DNA of 64,000 nt from Rhizobium sp. Root482. GTDB lineage: Bacteria > Pseudomonadota > Alphaproteobacteria > Rhizobiales > Rhizobiaceae. The stretch's first letter is position 1; each line of letters starts with the position of its first letter. The translations under genes were made by a program, and so were the position numbers. The stretch covers positions 62,001 through 126,000 of the forward strand of contig NZ_LMFA01000025.1 of NCBI RefSeq assembly GCF_001426565.1, given 5' to 3'. Below, one piece after another: positions 36,628 through 45,318 of the stretch. Under the pieces are notes generated by a model. It was not told where the DNA came from, ran no database searches, and saw only the letters and a list, made by a program, of their open reading frames with translations.

Positions 36628-37355
36628 TCAAACTGAGCAATATCGACAAATGGTACGGCGCGTTCCACACCCTCAAGGACTGTTCCGTCAATGTTTCGCG
36701 CGGCGAAGTCCTTGTGATCTGCGGCCCCTCTGGATCGGGTAAATCCACGCTGATCAAATGCGTCAACGGACTGGAGCCGTTCCAGGGCGGCGAGATCACC
36801 GTCGACGGCGTATCGGTCGGCGCCGCCGGAACCAATTTACCCAGACTCAGGGCAAGGATCGGCATGGTGTTCCAGAATTTCGAACTCTACCCGCATATGT
36901 CCGTGCTCGAGAATATATGCCTGGCGCAGTTGAAGGTGCTGAAGCGTCCGCGCGACGAAGCCGAAGCGCGGGCATTTGCGCTCCTGGAGCGGGTCGGCCT
37001 GAAGGACCACGCCCGGAAACTGCCGTCGCAGCTTTCCGGCGGCCAGCAGCAGCGCGTCGCCATTGCCCGCGCCCTTGCCATGGACCCGATCGCGATGCTG
37101 TTCGACGAGCCGACCTCAGCCCTCGACCCCGAAATGATAAACGAGGTTCTCGAGGTGATGGTCCAACTCGCCCAGGAGGGCATGACGATGATGGTCGTCA
37201 CGCATGAAATGGGCTTCGCGCGCAAGGTGGCCGACCGGGTCGTCTTCATGGACCAGGGAGAGGTGGTCGAGGATGCCGCGACGGACCAGTTCTTCAGCGC
37301 GCCCAAAAGCGATCGCGCCAAGAGCTTCCTGTCGAGGATTCTGCAGCATGTCTAA
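36624..37355 (+). CDS. Amino-acid ABC transporter ATP-binding protein (GltL-like)
   Basis: 243 residues. Walker [10 protein letters not shown] (34-42), Q-loop near [11 protein letters not shown], signature [15 protein letters not shown], Walker [14 protein letters not shown] and the H-loop VVTHEMGFA are all complete. It energises import of the amino acid bound by the first protein of the operon. Last gene of the unit; a small hairpin follows the stop. Confidence 0.95.
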   Translation: MIKLSNIDKWYGAFHTLKDCSVNVSRGEVLVICGPSGSGKSTLIKCVNGLEPFQGGEITVDGVSVGAAGTNLPRLRARIGMVFQNFELYPHMSVLENICLAQLKVLKRPRDEAEARAFALLERVGLKDHARKLPSQLSGGQQQRVAIARALAMDPIAMLFDEPTSALDPEMINEVLEVMVQLAQEGMTMMVVTHEMGFARKVADRVVFMDQGEVVEDAATDQFFSAPKSDRAKSFLSRILQHV

Positions 37356-37358
37356 AAT

Positions 37359-37377
37359 CGCCTGATTGGAGCAGGCG
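37359..37377 (+). terminator. Weak hairpin after the ABC operon
   Basis: CGCCTG (37359-37364) pairs with CAGGCG (37372-37377) over a 7-nt loop and is followed by TCTTGATG. It begins 4 bp after the stop codon of the ATPase gene. Confidence 0.45.
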
Positions 37378-37421
37378 TCTTGATGCAGATAGGCGGTGTC
37401 GCGGCGGAATGCGCGATCATG

Positions 37422-38033
37422 TCAGGCTACCCGGTCGATGATCTGCTTTCGCTCCTGATAGGCTTTCACCGCCGCTCCGAACGCGGCGAATATGCCGCGC
37501 GAGAGGCTGTTGCCGGCGCCGTCATATTCCGGATGCCATTGCACGCCGAGAATGAATGCCGCCTTCGCCACGCTGATCGCCTCGACCGTTCCATCATCCG
37601 CCGTCGCTTCCACGATGAGCCCCTGCCCCAGGCGGTCGATCGCCTGAACATGGACGGAATTCACCGACGATACCCTGTCCCTGGTGAGGCCGTGCAATTG
37701 CCCACCCTGCATGATCCGGATCTCGTGGGAGGGGCCGTAGACGATGTGCGGCAGGTCGTTCGGGGTCCAGGCGGGATGGCTATGCGAGTTGGGATCATCG
37801 ATGATCCCGGCCTTCAAGGTTCCGCCGCAGGCGACGTTGAGTTCCTGCAGACCGCGGCAGATCGCCAGGAGAGGAATATCGCGCTCGATCGCCAGCCGGC
37901 TCAAGGCGAGTGCGATGCTGTCTCGGCCCTCGTCGACGGGCGCATGCCGGTCCTGTTCGACGCGCGGATCGAAATGGGCAGGATGGACGTTGGAGACGGC
38001 GCCGGTGAAGAGCAGTCCGACCCTCCCCAGCCT
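37422..38033 (-). pseudogene. Truncated gamma-glutamyl-GABA hydrolase (PuuD-type, class I glutamine amidotransferase)
   Basis: The frame encodes the C-terminal ~200 residues of a peptidase C26 protein: [16 protein letters not shown] near its beginning, [20 protein letters not shown] with the catalytic Cys, and GVQWHPEYD with the catalytic His. PuuD proteins are about 250 residues. Here the frame is closed by TGA and TAG just before GLLFTG, and the only start codon (TTG 37904) would remove the conserved SNVHP region. Upstream, traces such as AFIPIDR occur in another frame. The gene therefore looks 5'-truncated or frameshifted and probably inactive. Confidence 0.7.
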
Positions 38034-38208
38034 TCACCACTATTTATCGATCGATGGGAATAAACGCCCGTCCTGTGAGTCTCCCTCCTGTCACCGCAAC
38101 TCGTCGGGCCGACGGCGCTCCGATCGCTCACTCGTCCGCCCGAGCACCCGATTCGGTCACGCCGAAGCTCAACCGTCTGAAACCGGGACGCCAAAGAAGA
38201 GATTTGAC

Positions 38209-39144
38209 ATGCCCATCTATCGTCCACCCAGGATTCCAGCCTCGGAAATCACCCCGCGCGGCATTTATCTGAAACGACGCGACCTTCTCGCCGCCGCAGC
38301 CCTGTTCGGCCTCTCGGTGCACGCGGACGCAGCGCCGCTCTCGGTGAAAAGCCGCAAGTCCACCGTTTCCGACGAACCGACGCCGCGCGAAGACGTGACG
38401 AGCTACAATAATTTCTATGAATTCGGCACCAACAAGTCGGACCCGGCGGAACATTCCGGCAAGTTCCAGCCATCGCCATGGACGATCGCGGTCGACGGCC
38501 TGGTCGCCAGGCCGGGTACTTTCGACCTGGAGCAGATCATCAAGGATTTCCCGATCGAGGAACGCATCTACCGGATGCGCTGCGTCGAGGCCTGGTCGAT
38601 GGTCATCCCGTGGAACGGCTTTTCGCTGTCGATGCTGCTGGACAAGGTCGAGCCGCTCGGAAGCGCCAGATATGTCGCCTTCGAAACAATCGTGCGGCCC
38701 GAGGAAATGCCGGGGCAGAACGGCCTGTTCCAGCCGCTGGCATGGCCCTATATCGAAGGCCTGCGGCTGGACGAGGCGCGCCATCCGCTGACGATGCTGG
38801 CGGTCGGCCTCTACGGCGAAACACTTCCCAACCAGAACGGCGCTCCCGTTCGCCTGGTCGTGCCCTGGAAATACGGCTTCAAGGGCATCAAGTCGATCGT
38901 CCGCATGACCCTGACCGAGACGCAGCCGGACAATACCTGGAACCTCCTGGCACCGAGCGAGTATGGATTTTACGCCAACGTCAATCCTGAGGTCGATCAC
39001 CCACGCTGGAGCCAGGCCACCGAAAGGCGCATCGGTACGGGAGGATTTTTCGGGTCCGAGCGACGCCCGACCCTGATGTTCAACGGCTATGGAGAAGAGG
39101 TCGCCGGCCTCTATTCCGGCATGGACCTGCGGAAATCCTTCTGA
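38209..39144 (+). CDS. msrP: Protein-methionine-sulfoxide reductase catalytic subunit
   Basis: 311 residues from ATG 38209. A twin-arginine motif ([13 protein letters not shown], Arg23-Arg24) precedes the signal cleavage near HADA, so it is exported folded with its molybdopterin. The Mo-binding Cys125 is in [16 protein letters not shown]. The C-terminus with [14 protein letters not shown] is family-typical. MsrP repairs oxidised methionine in periplasmic proteins using electrons from MsrQ. The stop overlaps the msrQ start (TGATG). Confidence 0.95.
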   Translation: MPIYRPPRIPASEITPRGIYLKRRDLLAAAALFGLSVHADAAPLSVKSRKSTVSDEPTPREDVTSYNNFYEFGTNKSDPAEHSGKFQPSPWTIAVDGLVARPGTFDLEQIIKDFPIEERIYRMRCVEAWSMVIPWNGFSLSMLLDKVEPLGSARYVAFETIVRPEEMPGQNGLFQPLAWPYIEGLRLDEARHPLTMLAVGLYGETLPNQNGAPVRLVVPWKYGFKGIKSIVRMTLTETQPDNTWNLLAPSEYGFYANVNPEVDHPRWSQATERRIGTGGFFGSERRPTLMFNGYGEEVAGLYSGMDLRKSF

Positions 39145-39815
39145 TGGCTGCCGGGAAAACGAACGCAGGCCAGCGCAAGAACATCCCGGTCTGGCTGGTC
39201 TATAGTATCGGCTTGGCTCCGGCCGTCTGGCAGTTCTGCCGGGGGGCGACCGGAAATCTCGGCGCCGATCCCGTCAAGGCTTTCGAGCTCTTTCTCGGCC
39301 TCTGGGCCATCCGCTTTCTCATCCTGACGCTCGCCGTCTCGCCGGCACGCCAGTTGTTCGGCCTGAACTTCATGCGTTATCGCCGCGCGCTCGGCCTGTT
39401 GTGCTTTTACTATGCGTCGATGCATCTTGCCGCCTATCTCGTCCTCGATCAGGCGCTGATGTTGTCCGCGATCCTCGAAGACGTCCTGAAGCGCCCGTTC
39501 ATCATGTTGGGCATGGCGGCTTTCGTTTTGCTCCTGCCGCTCGCGCTGACATCGAATGCCTTCTCCATCCGCCGCCTGGGCAGGAACTGGGTTAGGCTAC
39601 ACCGGCTGGTCTACGCCATTGCCATCTGCGCAGGGGTCCATTTGGCGCTGGCCACCAAGGTGCTGTCCGCCGACCAATATGTCTATCTCGGCCTGATCGC
39701 ATTGCTGCTCGGCTACCGGCTCTTCCGCCCGGGCCTCAAACCACGACGCAAGCGGGCTTCGAACGCCGCACCGCAGGCCTTCCGGCCTCGCGTTTCCCCC
39801 TCAAACACGCAATAG
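39144..39815 (+). CDS. msrQ: Heme-binding membrane subunit of MsrPQ
   Basis: 223 residues, six membrane spans of the ferric-reductase-like b-type haem domain. Candidate haem His residues lie in YYASMHLAAYLV, in LHRLVYAIAICAGVHLAL and at the end of the latter. It passes electrons from the respiratory quinone pool to MsrP. It overlaps msrP by one base and is followed 9 bp later by the DJ-1-like gene, suggesting one operon. Confidence 0.93.
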   Translation: MAAGKTNAGQRKNIPVWLVYSIGLAPAVWQFCRGATGNLGADPVKAFELFLGLWAIRFLILTLAVSPARQLFGLNFMRYRRALGLLCFYYASMHLAAYLVLDQALMLSAILEDVLKRPFIMLGMAAFVLLLPLALTSNAFSIRRLGRNWVRLHRLVYAIAICAGVHLALATKVLSADQYVYLGLIALLLGYRLFRPGLKPRRKRASNAAPQAFRPRVSPSNTQ

Positions 39816-39824
39816 GATTCTAAG

Positions 39825-40643
39825 ATGATCAGCCCGATCGATCGCCGCAATTTTATGGCCATCGCGGCTTTGCTGGCTTCAAGCGCGGCATTGCCGGCCT
39901 CTGCCGAAGAGCAGGCCAAGGACGGCCATGAGCAATCCATGATGAAAACTCCGCCCGATGCGCCGAAAGTCGCCATGCTTATCTATCCCAGGATGGTGGC
40001 GCTTGACCTGATCGGCCCGATGACGGTCTTCAACATCCTGCGTTTCAACGTGCAGCTTGTCTGGAAAGACAAGGCACCGGTTTCCACCGATGTCGGGCTT
40101 TCGTTTGCGGCAACGCAGACCTTCGAGGAGTGCCCGAACGATCTGGACATCCTGTTCGTCCCGGGCGGCATCCTGGGTACGATCGACTGCATGAACGATC
40201 CCGAAGTTCGCGCCTTCCTTGCCGATCGCGCCGCGCGCGCCAAATGGGTGACAAGCGTCTGCACCGGCGGGCTCGTGCTTGCGGCAGCGGGGCTTCTCCA
40301 GGACTACGACGCGACGGCCCACTGGGCGGTCGCCGATCTCCTGCCTCTCATGGGCGCGCGCCATATCGACAAGCGCATCGTTCGCGACCGCAATCGGATG
40401 ACCGGCGGCGGCGTCACCGCCGGCATAGACTTCGCGCTGGCGCTGGCCGCCGAAATGCGTGGAGAAGAAGCCGCGCGGCGGGTTCAGTTGATCATCGAAT
40501 ATGCGCCGGAACCGCCGTTCAGGAACGGAACGCCGCAGGAGGCAGGGGCCGAGCGGGTCGCCGATATGCGCAAGAGCCGCAAATGGATGGACGATCAGGC
40601 CCGAATGGCGGCCGAACTGGCCGGCAAGCGAATTGGCATCTAG
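39825..40643 (+). CDS. Exported DJ-1/PfpI-family protein
   Basis: 272 residues. The N-terminus DRRNFMAIAALLASSAALPASA looks like a Tat signal (Arg7-Arg8) ending near residue 27. The rest is a class-I amidotransferase-like DJ-1/PfpI domain with FVPGG near 111-115 and the nucleophile elbow VTSVCTGGLVLAA (Cys146). Related cytoplasmic enzymes include isonitrile hydratase and the sensor domain of AraC regulators. Export is unusual for the family; placement after msrPQ suggests a periplasmic oxidative or carbonyl-stress role (inference). Confidence 0.8.
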   Translation: MISPIDRRNFMAIAALLASSAALPASAEEQAKDGHEQSMMKTPPDAPKVAMLIYPRMVALDLIGPMTVFNILRFNVQLVWKDKAPVSTDVGLSFAATQTFEECPNDLDILFVPGGILGTIDCMNDPEVRAFLADRAARAKWVTSVCTGGLVLAAAGLLQDYDATAHWAVADLLPLMGARHIDKRIVRDRNRMTGGGVTAGIDFALALAAEMRGEEAARRVQLIIEYAPEPPFRNGTPQEAGAERVADMRKSRKWMDDQARMAAELAGKRIGI

Positions 40644-40802
40644 CCGGCGCTCCCACAGCGTAAAAATCAGCGATCGTGATGGCAGCGCATCAACAAAGCC
40701 TCGTCTCCGTGTCCCGTCCTGCGGACAGAATAGAGCAAACTGTCGCATTGACGGCATTTGCAGGCAAAGTTAGACAAATGGCGAATGGGAGACAGGAGCG
40801 AG

Positions 40803-41186
40803 ATGCGAAATGCATCCGTCATTCTAAGGGGAATTTTACATCTCGCCTGCGTGATGGCGCTGGTGATGATCAGCTTTGCCCACAAGCCCCTTTCAGCCTA
40901 TCCGCTTGACGCACAAATCCCGAACTACCAGTTGCCCGACGGCAGTTTTGCGTCCATCTGCTCCGACAACCATGCCGCCAAGCCGAACAGTGCGAAGGAC
41001 TTCGGCTGCGAAGCCTGCCGGCTGGCCAATGGAGTTCCAGTCCCGACGCCGCCCAGCCTGGGCAGTATCGCCTTGGCGTTTTCACAAGAAGTCAGGGTAT
41101 TCGAGCGGCGCCAGCTTCTTGTCGTGGCGCGCTATCTCCCGAGTTCAGGCCCCCGTGCCCCACCCATCAGCCTGATGTTCGTTTAA
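40803..41186 (+). CDS. Small exported protein with Cys/His motif (DUF2946-like)
   Basis: 127 residues from ATG 40803 with AGGAG 5 nt upstream. A signal peptide (RGILHLACVMALVMISFA) is cleaved near residue 30. The mature part has Cys53, His57 and the pair Cys69-x-x-Cys72 (GCEACRLANG), followed by a Pro-rich stretch. The pattern resembles DUF2946, small envelope proteins often encoded beside metal-uptake or PepSY genes. A copper or haem-related function is possible but not shown by the sequence. Confidence 0.65.
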   Translation: MRNASVILRGILHLACVMALVMISFAHKPLSAYPLDAQIPNYQLPDGSFASICSDNHAAKPNSAKDFGCEACRLANGVPVPTPPSLGSIALAFSQEVRVFERRQLLVVARYLPSSGPRAPPISLMFV

Positions 41187-41261
41187 TCGGCGCAACGGTT
41201 TGTCCGTTACGCCAGAGCATCACGCGGCCTGCCTTCAGCGGCTGCCAAGCTGGTATTTATC

Positions 41262-42635
41262 ATGGCAAACCTCACTCTGGATTCCGCCCCCGCAACGAAT
41301 GTCGGGCAGGTTTCCCTCTATCGCGCGATCTGGCGCTGGCATTTCTTCGCCGGCCTGCTCGTCATTCCGTTTCTGCTGAACCTTTCGATCACCGGCAGTC
41401 TCTATCTCTTCAAGGACGAGATCAACGACACCATCTTTGCCTACCGCAACATCGTCGCCGATGGCCCCCGGTCCCTCAAGCCCTCCGAGATCGTTGAAAA
41501 CGCGACCGCCGCCGTCCCGGGTACCGTCGTGAACTATCGGGAGCCGGCCGACAGCACCCATTCCGCCCTCGTCACCATATCCAGCGATGCCGGAAACACC
41601 CTCGTCTTCGTCGATCCGCATGACGGCCGGATTCTCGATCATGTGGCCTCCAACAATGAATTCAACTGGGTGGTCAAGAAGATACACAGCCTCGAATATT
41701 TCGGGACCTACGCGAACCACCTCGTCGAGATCGTCGGAGGCTTCGCTCTCATGCTCGTGGTCACCGGCCTCTATCTCTGGTGGCCTCGCCAGCGGACCGG
41801 CGGCGTGCTCAGCGTTCGCGGAACGCCTTCCAGGCGCGTTTTCTGGCGCGACACGCATGCGGTCACCGGGGCCGTCGCCGGCCTGTTCATCTTCTTCCTC
41901 GCTGCTACGGGAATGCCTTGGTCCGGCTACTGGGGCGCAAACGCCAATGCGTGGCTGACGACAAACGGCTACGGCTATCCCGCCGAACTGTTCGATGCGG
42001 TTCCCGCCTCCGCCCTGTCGACCCATCACGTCGTCGAGCAGCCGGGCTGGATCGTCGAGAATGCGCCCGTTCCGGAATCCGATACCCACGCCGGTCATGC
42101 CATGGCGCAGCCGATCGGCCTCGATGCCGCAGTCGATATCGCCAGGAACGCCGGCATGGCTGCGGGCTTCGACGTGGCGATACCCGGCGACCGGAACGGC
42201 GTCTATACGGCCTCGATCTTTCCCGAAGACCTCTCGAAGGAACGAACGATCCATATCGACCAATATTCCGGCGAGCCGCTGGTCGATATTTCCTACGACC
42301 AGTTTCCGACCGTCGGCAAACTGATCGAATGGGGCATCAACGTCCATCAGGGACAGGAATGGGGAAGGATCAACCAGATCCTGATGCTGGTTACCTGCCT
42401 GGCGATCATTCTCATGTGCATGTCTGCTATCGTCATGTGGTGGAAGCGCAGACCCTCCGGCAGCCTCGGGGTTCCTCCCATGCCGCCCAGGAAGAGCGTC
42501 TATATCGGGCTCTGGACCATCGCGGCCATTTTCGGACTGGCTTTCCCGATGTCCGGGATTGCCATCCTCGTCATGGTTCTGGTCGACCAGGTCGTCCTTC
42601 GCCTCGCCCCGCCGCTGAGACGTGCCTTCGCGTGA
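41262..42635 (+). CDS. PepSY-associated transmembrane protein
   Basis: 457 residues. Four membrane helices bracket periplasmic PepSY domains: helix 1 (WHFFAGLLVIPFLLNLSITG near 28-47), helix 2 (GFALMLVVTGLYLWWP near 161-176), helix 3 (TGAVAGLFIFFLAATG near 202-217) and two at the C-terminus (ILMLVTCLAIILMCMSAIVMWW). Conserved His residues in the helices could bind haem. The family is related to siderophore-iron reductases in some bacteria. It follows the exported Cys/His protein by 75 bp and ends in a strong hairpin. Confidence 0.88.
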   Translation: MANLTLDSAPATNVGQVSLYRAIWRWHFFAGLLVIPFLLNLSITGSLYLFKDEINDTIFAYRNIVADGPRSLKPSEIVENATAAVPGTVVNYREPADSTHSALVTISSDAGNTLVFVDPHDGRILDHVASNNEFNWVVKKIHSLEYFGTYANHLVEIVGGFALMLVVTGLYLWWPRQRTGGVLSVRGTPSRRVFWRDTHAVTGAVAGLFIFFLAATGMPWSGYWGANANAWLTTNGYGYPAELFDAVPASALSTHHVVEQPGWIVENAPVPESDTHAGHAMAQPIGLDAAVDIARNAGMAAGFDVAIPGDRNGVYTASIFPEDLSKERTIHIDQYSGEPLVDISYDQFPTVGKLIEWGINVHQGQEWGRINQILMLVTCLAIILMCMSAIVMWWKRRPSGSLGVPPMPPRKSVYIGLWTIAAIFGLAFPMSGIAILVMVLVDQVVLRLAPPLRRAFA

Positions 42636-42641
42636 ACCGGC

Positions 42642-42664
42642 GCGCCCGCCGTTCTGGCGGGCGC
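42642..42664. terminator. Hairpin between the PepSY gene and the convergent Lrp gene
   Basis: GCGCCCGCC (42642-42650) and GGCGGGCGC (42656-42664) pair perfectly around a GTTCT loop, seven bases after the PepSY stop and nine before the Lrp stop. Confidence 0.7.
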
Positions 42665-42673
42665 AATCCCGTG

Positions 42674-43117
42674 TCAAACGCTGCTCAGTAGCAGGCTCGT
42701 TTCGCTGTTCGACACCCCGTCGATCATCCTGACTTCCCGCAAGACACGGTCGAACTCGCCAAGGTTCGCCGCACGGATATTGGCGACGAGGTCCCAATTG
42801 CCATTGGTCGTATGCAGCGCATGCACTTCCGAAAAACCACGCAATTTGCGGATGACCTGCGTGGTCGATTTTCCGACGACCTCGATCATCATGACCGCAT
42901 GGACCGCATTGTCGTCGTAATCCTCGCGCGCACGCACGGTAAACCCCATCAGGGTTCCCGTCGCGACAAGCCGGTCCAATCTGTTCTGGACGGTGCCGCG
43001 GGAGACGCCGACGACTTCCGCGAGTTTGGCCAGCGAAGCGCGACCGTCCACGCGCAGATGTGCGATGATCATCCGGTCCAACTGGTCCGGCCTGTATTTG
43101 GCGACATCGTTGCTCAT
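42674..43117 (-). CDS. Lrp/AsnC-family regulator of ornithine cyclodeaminase (predicted)
   Basis: 147 residues. The HTH is LDRMIIAHLRVDGRASLAKLAEVVGVSRGTVQNRLDRL (about residues 12-49), followed by the AsnC ligand domain with VHALHTTNGNWDLVANI near 97-113. It is divergent from the ornithine cyclodeaminase gene with 140 bp between starts, the classic arrangement in which an Lrp-type activator senses ornithine or arginine. TTTTGT repeats in the intergenic region may be its sites. Confidence 0.9.
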   Translation of the reverse strand: MSNDVAKYRPDQLDRMIIAHLRVDGRASLAKLAEVVGVSRGTVQNRLDRLVATGTLMGFTVRAREDYDDNAVHAVMMIEVVGKSTTQVIRKLRGFSEVHALHTTNGNWDLVANIRAANLGEFDRVLREVRMIDGVSNSETSLLLSSV

Positions 43118-43156
43118 CGCGGAACTTTGGCAGATTTCACAATCGGGTTGATCATA

Positions 43157-43200
43157 TTTTGTATTCGCGGACGTTTTGTAAGGCGTTAATGCGATTTTGT
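43157..43200 (+). promoter_or_regulatory. Three TTTTGT repeats between the Lrp gene and ocd
   Basis: TTTTGT at 43157-43162, 43174-43179 and 43195-43200, spaced 17 and 21 bp, in the divergent promoter region. Repeated AT-rich half-sites are usual for Lrp-type regulators. Confidence 0.4.
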
Positions 43201-43257
43201 TCAGTATGACTTAGCCTTAGGCTGGCTGCAATGTTCCAGTTGCGCAGGAGAACAAGC

Positions 43258-44307
43258 ATGTCCGCCCCCCTTCCCTCCGAGAAGGCCATGGTTCCTTTCG
43301 TCAGTGTCGAAAACATGATGCGGCTTGTTCATCACGTCGGCATCGAGACGATGCTGTTCGAATTGACCGATGTCATCGAAAACGACTTTCGTCGGTGGGA
43401 AACATTCGACAAGACGCCGCGGGTCGCCAGTCATTCGCATGATGGCGTCATCGAACTGATGCCCACCTCCGACGGCACGACCTACAGCTTCAAATATGTC
43501 AACGGTCATCCGAAGAACATGGCAGAGGGATTGCAGACGGTGACGGCGCTCGGCCTGCTCGCCCATGTCTCGACGGGCTATCCGGTGCTCCTGACCGAGA
43601 TGACCCTGCTGACGGCGTTGCGCACGGCGGCAACCTCGGCGATGGCCGCCCGTCACCTCGCGCCCCACGGCGCGCGCACGATGGCCATCATCGGCAATGG
43701 TGCCCAGGCTGAATTCCAGGCGCTGGCAATGAAGGCCGTCTGCGGCATCAAGAATGTCCGGCTCTTCGACATCGATCCGCGGGCGACGGCAAAGGCAAGC
43801 CGCAATCTGGAAGGCTCGGGCCTCGCCATCACCGCCTGCAAAACGGCGGAAGCGGCCATCGAGGGCGCGGAAATCGTCACCACCTGCACGGCGGACAAGC
43901 AGTACAATACCATCCTGACCGACAACATGATCGGCGCCGGCATCCATATCAATGCCATCGGCGGCGATTGCCCCGGCAAGACGGAACTCCACAAGGACAT
44001 CCTGCTGCGCTCCGATACCTTTGTCGAATACCCGCCGCAAACCCGCATCGAGGGCGAAATCCAGCAGATGGACGCCGATTTCCCCGTGACGGAGCTTTGG
44101 AAGGTCGTTACCGGCGAGGAGCCCGGGCGAAAGGATCACCGGCAGATCACGCTTTTCGACAGCGTCGGCTTTGCCATCGAGGATTTTTCGGCGCTCTGCT
44201 ATGTGCGCAACCGCATAGCGGGCACCGACTTCTTCCAGGATCTCGACATCGTCGCAGACCCGGATGATCCGCGCGACCTATTCGGCATGCTGCAGCGCGC
44301 CCGATAA
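43258..44307 (+). CDS. ocd: Ornithine cyclodeaminase
   Basis: 349 residues from ATG 43258 with GGAGA 7 nt upstream. It converts L-ornithine to L-proline and ammonia, a step of arginine/opine catabolism in rhizobia and agrobacteria. The NAD-binding motif IGNGAQAEFQALAM lies near 142-155. Catalytic features are KYVNGHPKNM near 81-90 and NAIGGDCPGKTELH with the general-base Asp near 230-243. The length and full-length similarity to Agrobacterium-type Ocd exclude the shorter mu-crystallin relatives. Confidence 0.93.
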   Translation: MSAPLPSEKAMVPFVSVENMMRLVHHVGIETMLFELTDVIENDFRRWETFDKTPRVASHSHDGVIELMPTSDGTTYSFKYVNGHPKNMAEGLQTVTALGLLAHVSTGYPVLLTEMTLLTALRTAATSAMAARHLAPHGARTMAIIGNGAQAEFQALAMKAVCGIKNVRLFDIDPRATAKASRNLEGSGLAITACKTAEAAIEGAEIVTTCTADKQYNTILTDNMIGAGIHINAIGGDCPGKTELHKDILLRSDTFVEYPPQTRIEGEIQQMDADFPVTELWKVVTGEEPGRKDHRQITLFDSVGFAIEDFSALCYVRNRIAGTDFFQDLDIVADPDDPRDLFGMLQRAR

Positions 44308-44369
44308 GGGTGGATGGCCAGGATGGACAAGCGTCCGGCGATCTTCGCCAGGCCCTGACGTTGCGAATG

Positions 44370-44388
44370 TGTTGTCTAGGGCGCAACA
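44370..44388 (+). promoter_or_regulatory. Palindrome TGTTGT-N7-GCAACA, predicted LysR operator 1
   Basis: Located 103 bp before the DUF3100 start. A second copy, TGTTGC-N7-GCAACA, lies at 48041-48059, 93 bp before the dehydrogenase gene. In both, CTAGCA starts exactly 21 bp after the last palindrome base (44409 and 48080). The length and inverted symmetry fit a LysR-type operator placed just at the -35 region. Confidence 0.65.
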
Positions 44389-44490
44389 CCTCGTTGCACC
44401 CCGGACGGCTAGCACTTTCCGTCGGTTCCCCGATACTCGGCGCGTCCGCAACGGTAGGCGTACAGTTGCCTGGACAGGGGAGGGAAACCT

Positions 44491-45306
44491 ATGACGAAAC
44501 AACGCGCCGCCTTCAGCGGCATCTATCTTCATTTGACCGTTCTGGCGATCGTGATCGTCGCCGAGCTCATCGGCATCATCAAACTGCCCATCGGCATCGG
44601 CACCGTGATTTTTCTGCCGATGCTCTATGCGTTTGCGCTCGGGGTCGTGTTGAACCCGAACATTCTCAAAGCCACCGGCAAGTTCCTCAGCCATGACAGC
44701 GTCAAGCTGTCGGGCACGATGATCACCGTCGCGATCATGCCTTTCATCGCCAAATTCGGAACGACGGTCGGCCCGCAGATCGAGGCCGTCATCGCCGCCG
44801 GCCCGGCCCTGATCGTGCAGGAGATCGGCAATCTCGGCACCATCGCGCTCGCCTTCCCGGTTGCCGTCTTCCTGTTGCGCATGGGACGCGAAACCATCGG
44901 CGCCGCCTTCTCCATCGACCGCGAGCCGAACCTGGCCCTGATCGTCGATAAATATGGCCTCAACAGCCCCGAAGGCGCGGGCGCAATGGGCGTTTACGCG
45001 ACCGGCACCCTGATCGGCACATTCGTCTTCGCCATCATGCCGCCGCTGGTCCACGGCTTGGGCGTTTTCGATGTGCGTGCCCTTGCCATGTCATGCGGCG
45101 TCGGCTCGGGCAGCATGCTCGCAGCCTGCACCGGATCCCTGGTTGCAAGCGTTCCGGACCAGAAGGACCTGATCCTCGCCCTGGCCGCCGCGAGCAACAT
45201 CCTGACCTATGCCACGGGACTGTATGTCGGCGTCTTCGTCGCACTTCCGCTGACCGAATGGCTTTATCGGAAAGCGCGTCCCAACGACATCGGCAACCCG
45301 GCTTGA
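44491..45306 (+). CDS. DUF3100 membrane protein (putative transporter subunit)
   Basis: 271 residues with about eight hydrophobic segments. Loop features GKFLSHDSVKLSGTMI near 67-82, VQEIGNLGTIALAFPVAVF near 110-128 and YGLNSPEGAGAMGVYATGT near 152-170 give it the look of an LrgB/DUF340-type carrier. The nearest family I can name is DUF3100, function unknown. It is followed 12 bp later by a second membrane protein and then an amidohydrolase. I infer that it imports the substrate of that enzyme. A GGGGAGGGAAA ribosome-binding site precedes the ATG. Confidence 0.8.
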   Translation: MTKQRAAFSGIYLHLTVLAIVIVAELIGIIKLPIGIGTVIFLPMLYAFALGVVLNPNILKATGKFLSHDSVKLSGTMITVAIMPFIAKFGTTVGPQIEAVIAAGPALIVQEIGNLGTIALAFPVAVFLLRMGRETIGAAFSIDREPNLALIVDKYGLNSPEGAGAMGVYATGTLIGTFVFAIMPPLVHGLGVFDVRALAMSCGVGSGSMLAACTGSLVASVPDQKDLILALAAASNILTYATGLYVGVFVALPLTEWLYRKARPNDIGNPA

Positions 45307-45318
45307 GGGAGAGATAAG

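Noticed and set aside
38041-38208. Possible small gene between the PuuD remnant and msrP
   Set aside because: Frames here are short, without ribosome-binding site, and look like decayed 5' sequence of the peptidase gene plus the msrP leader.
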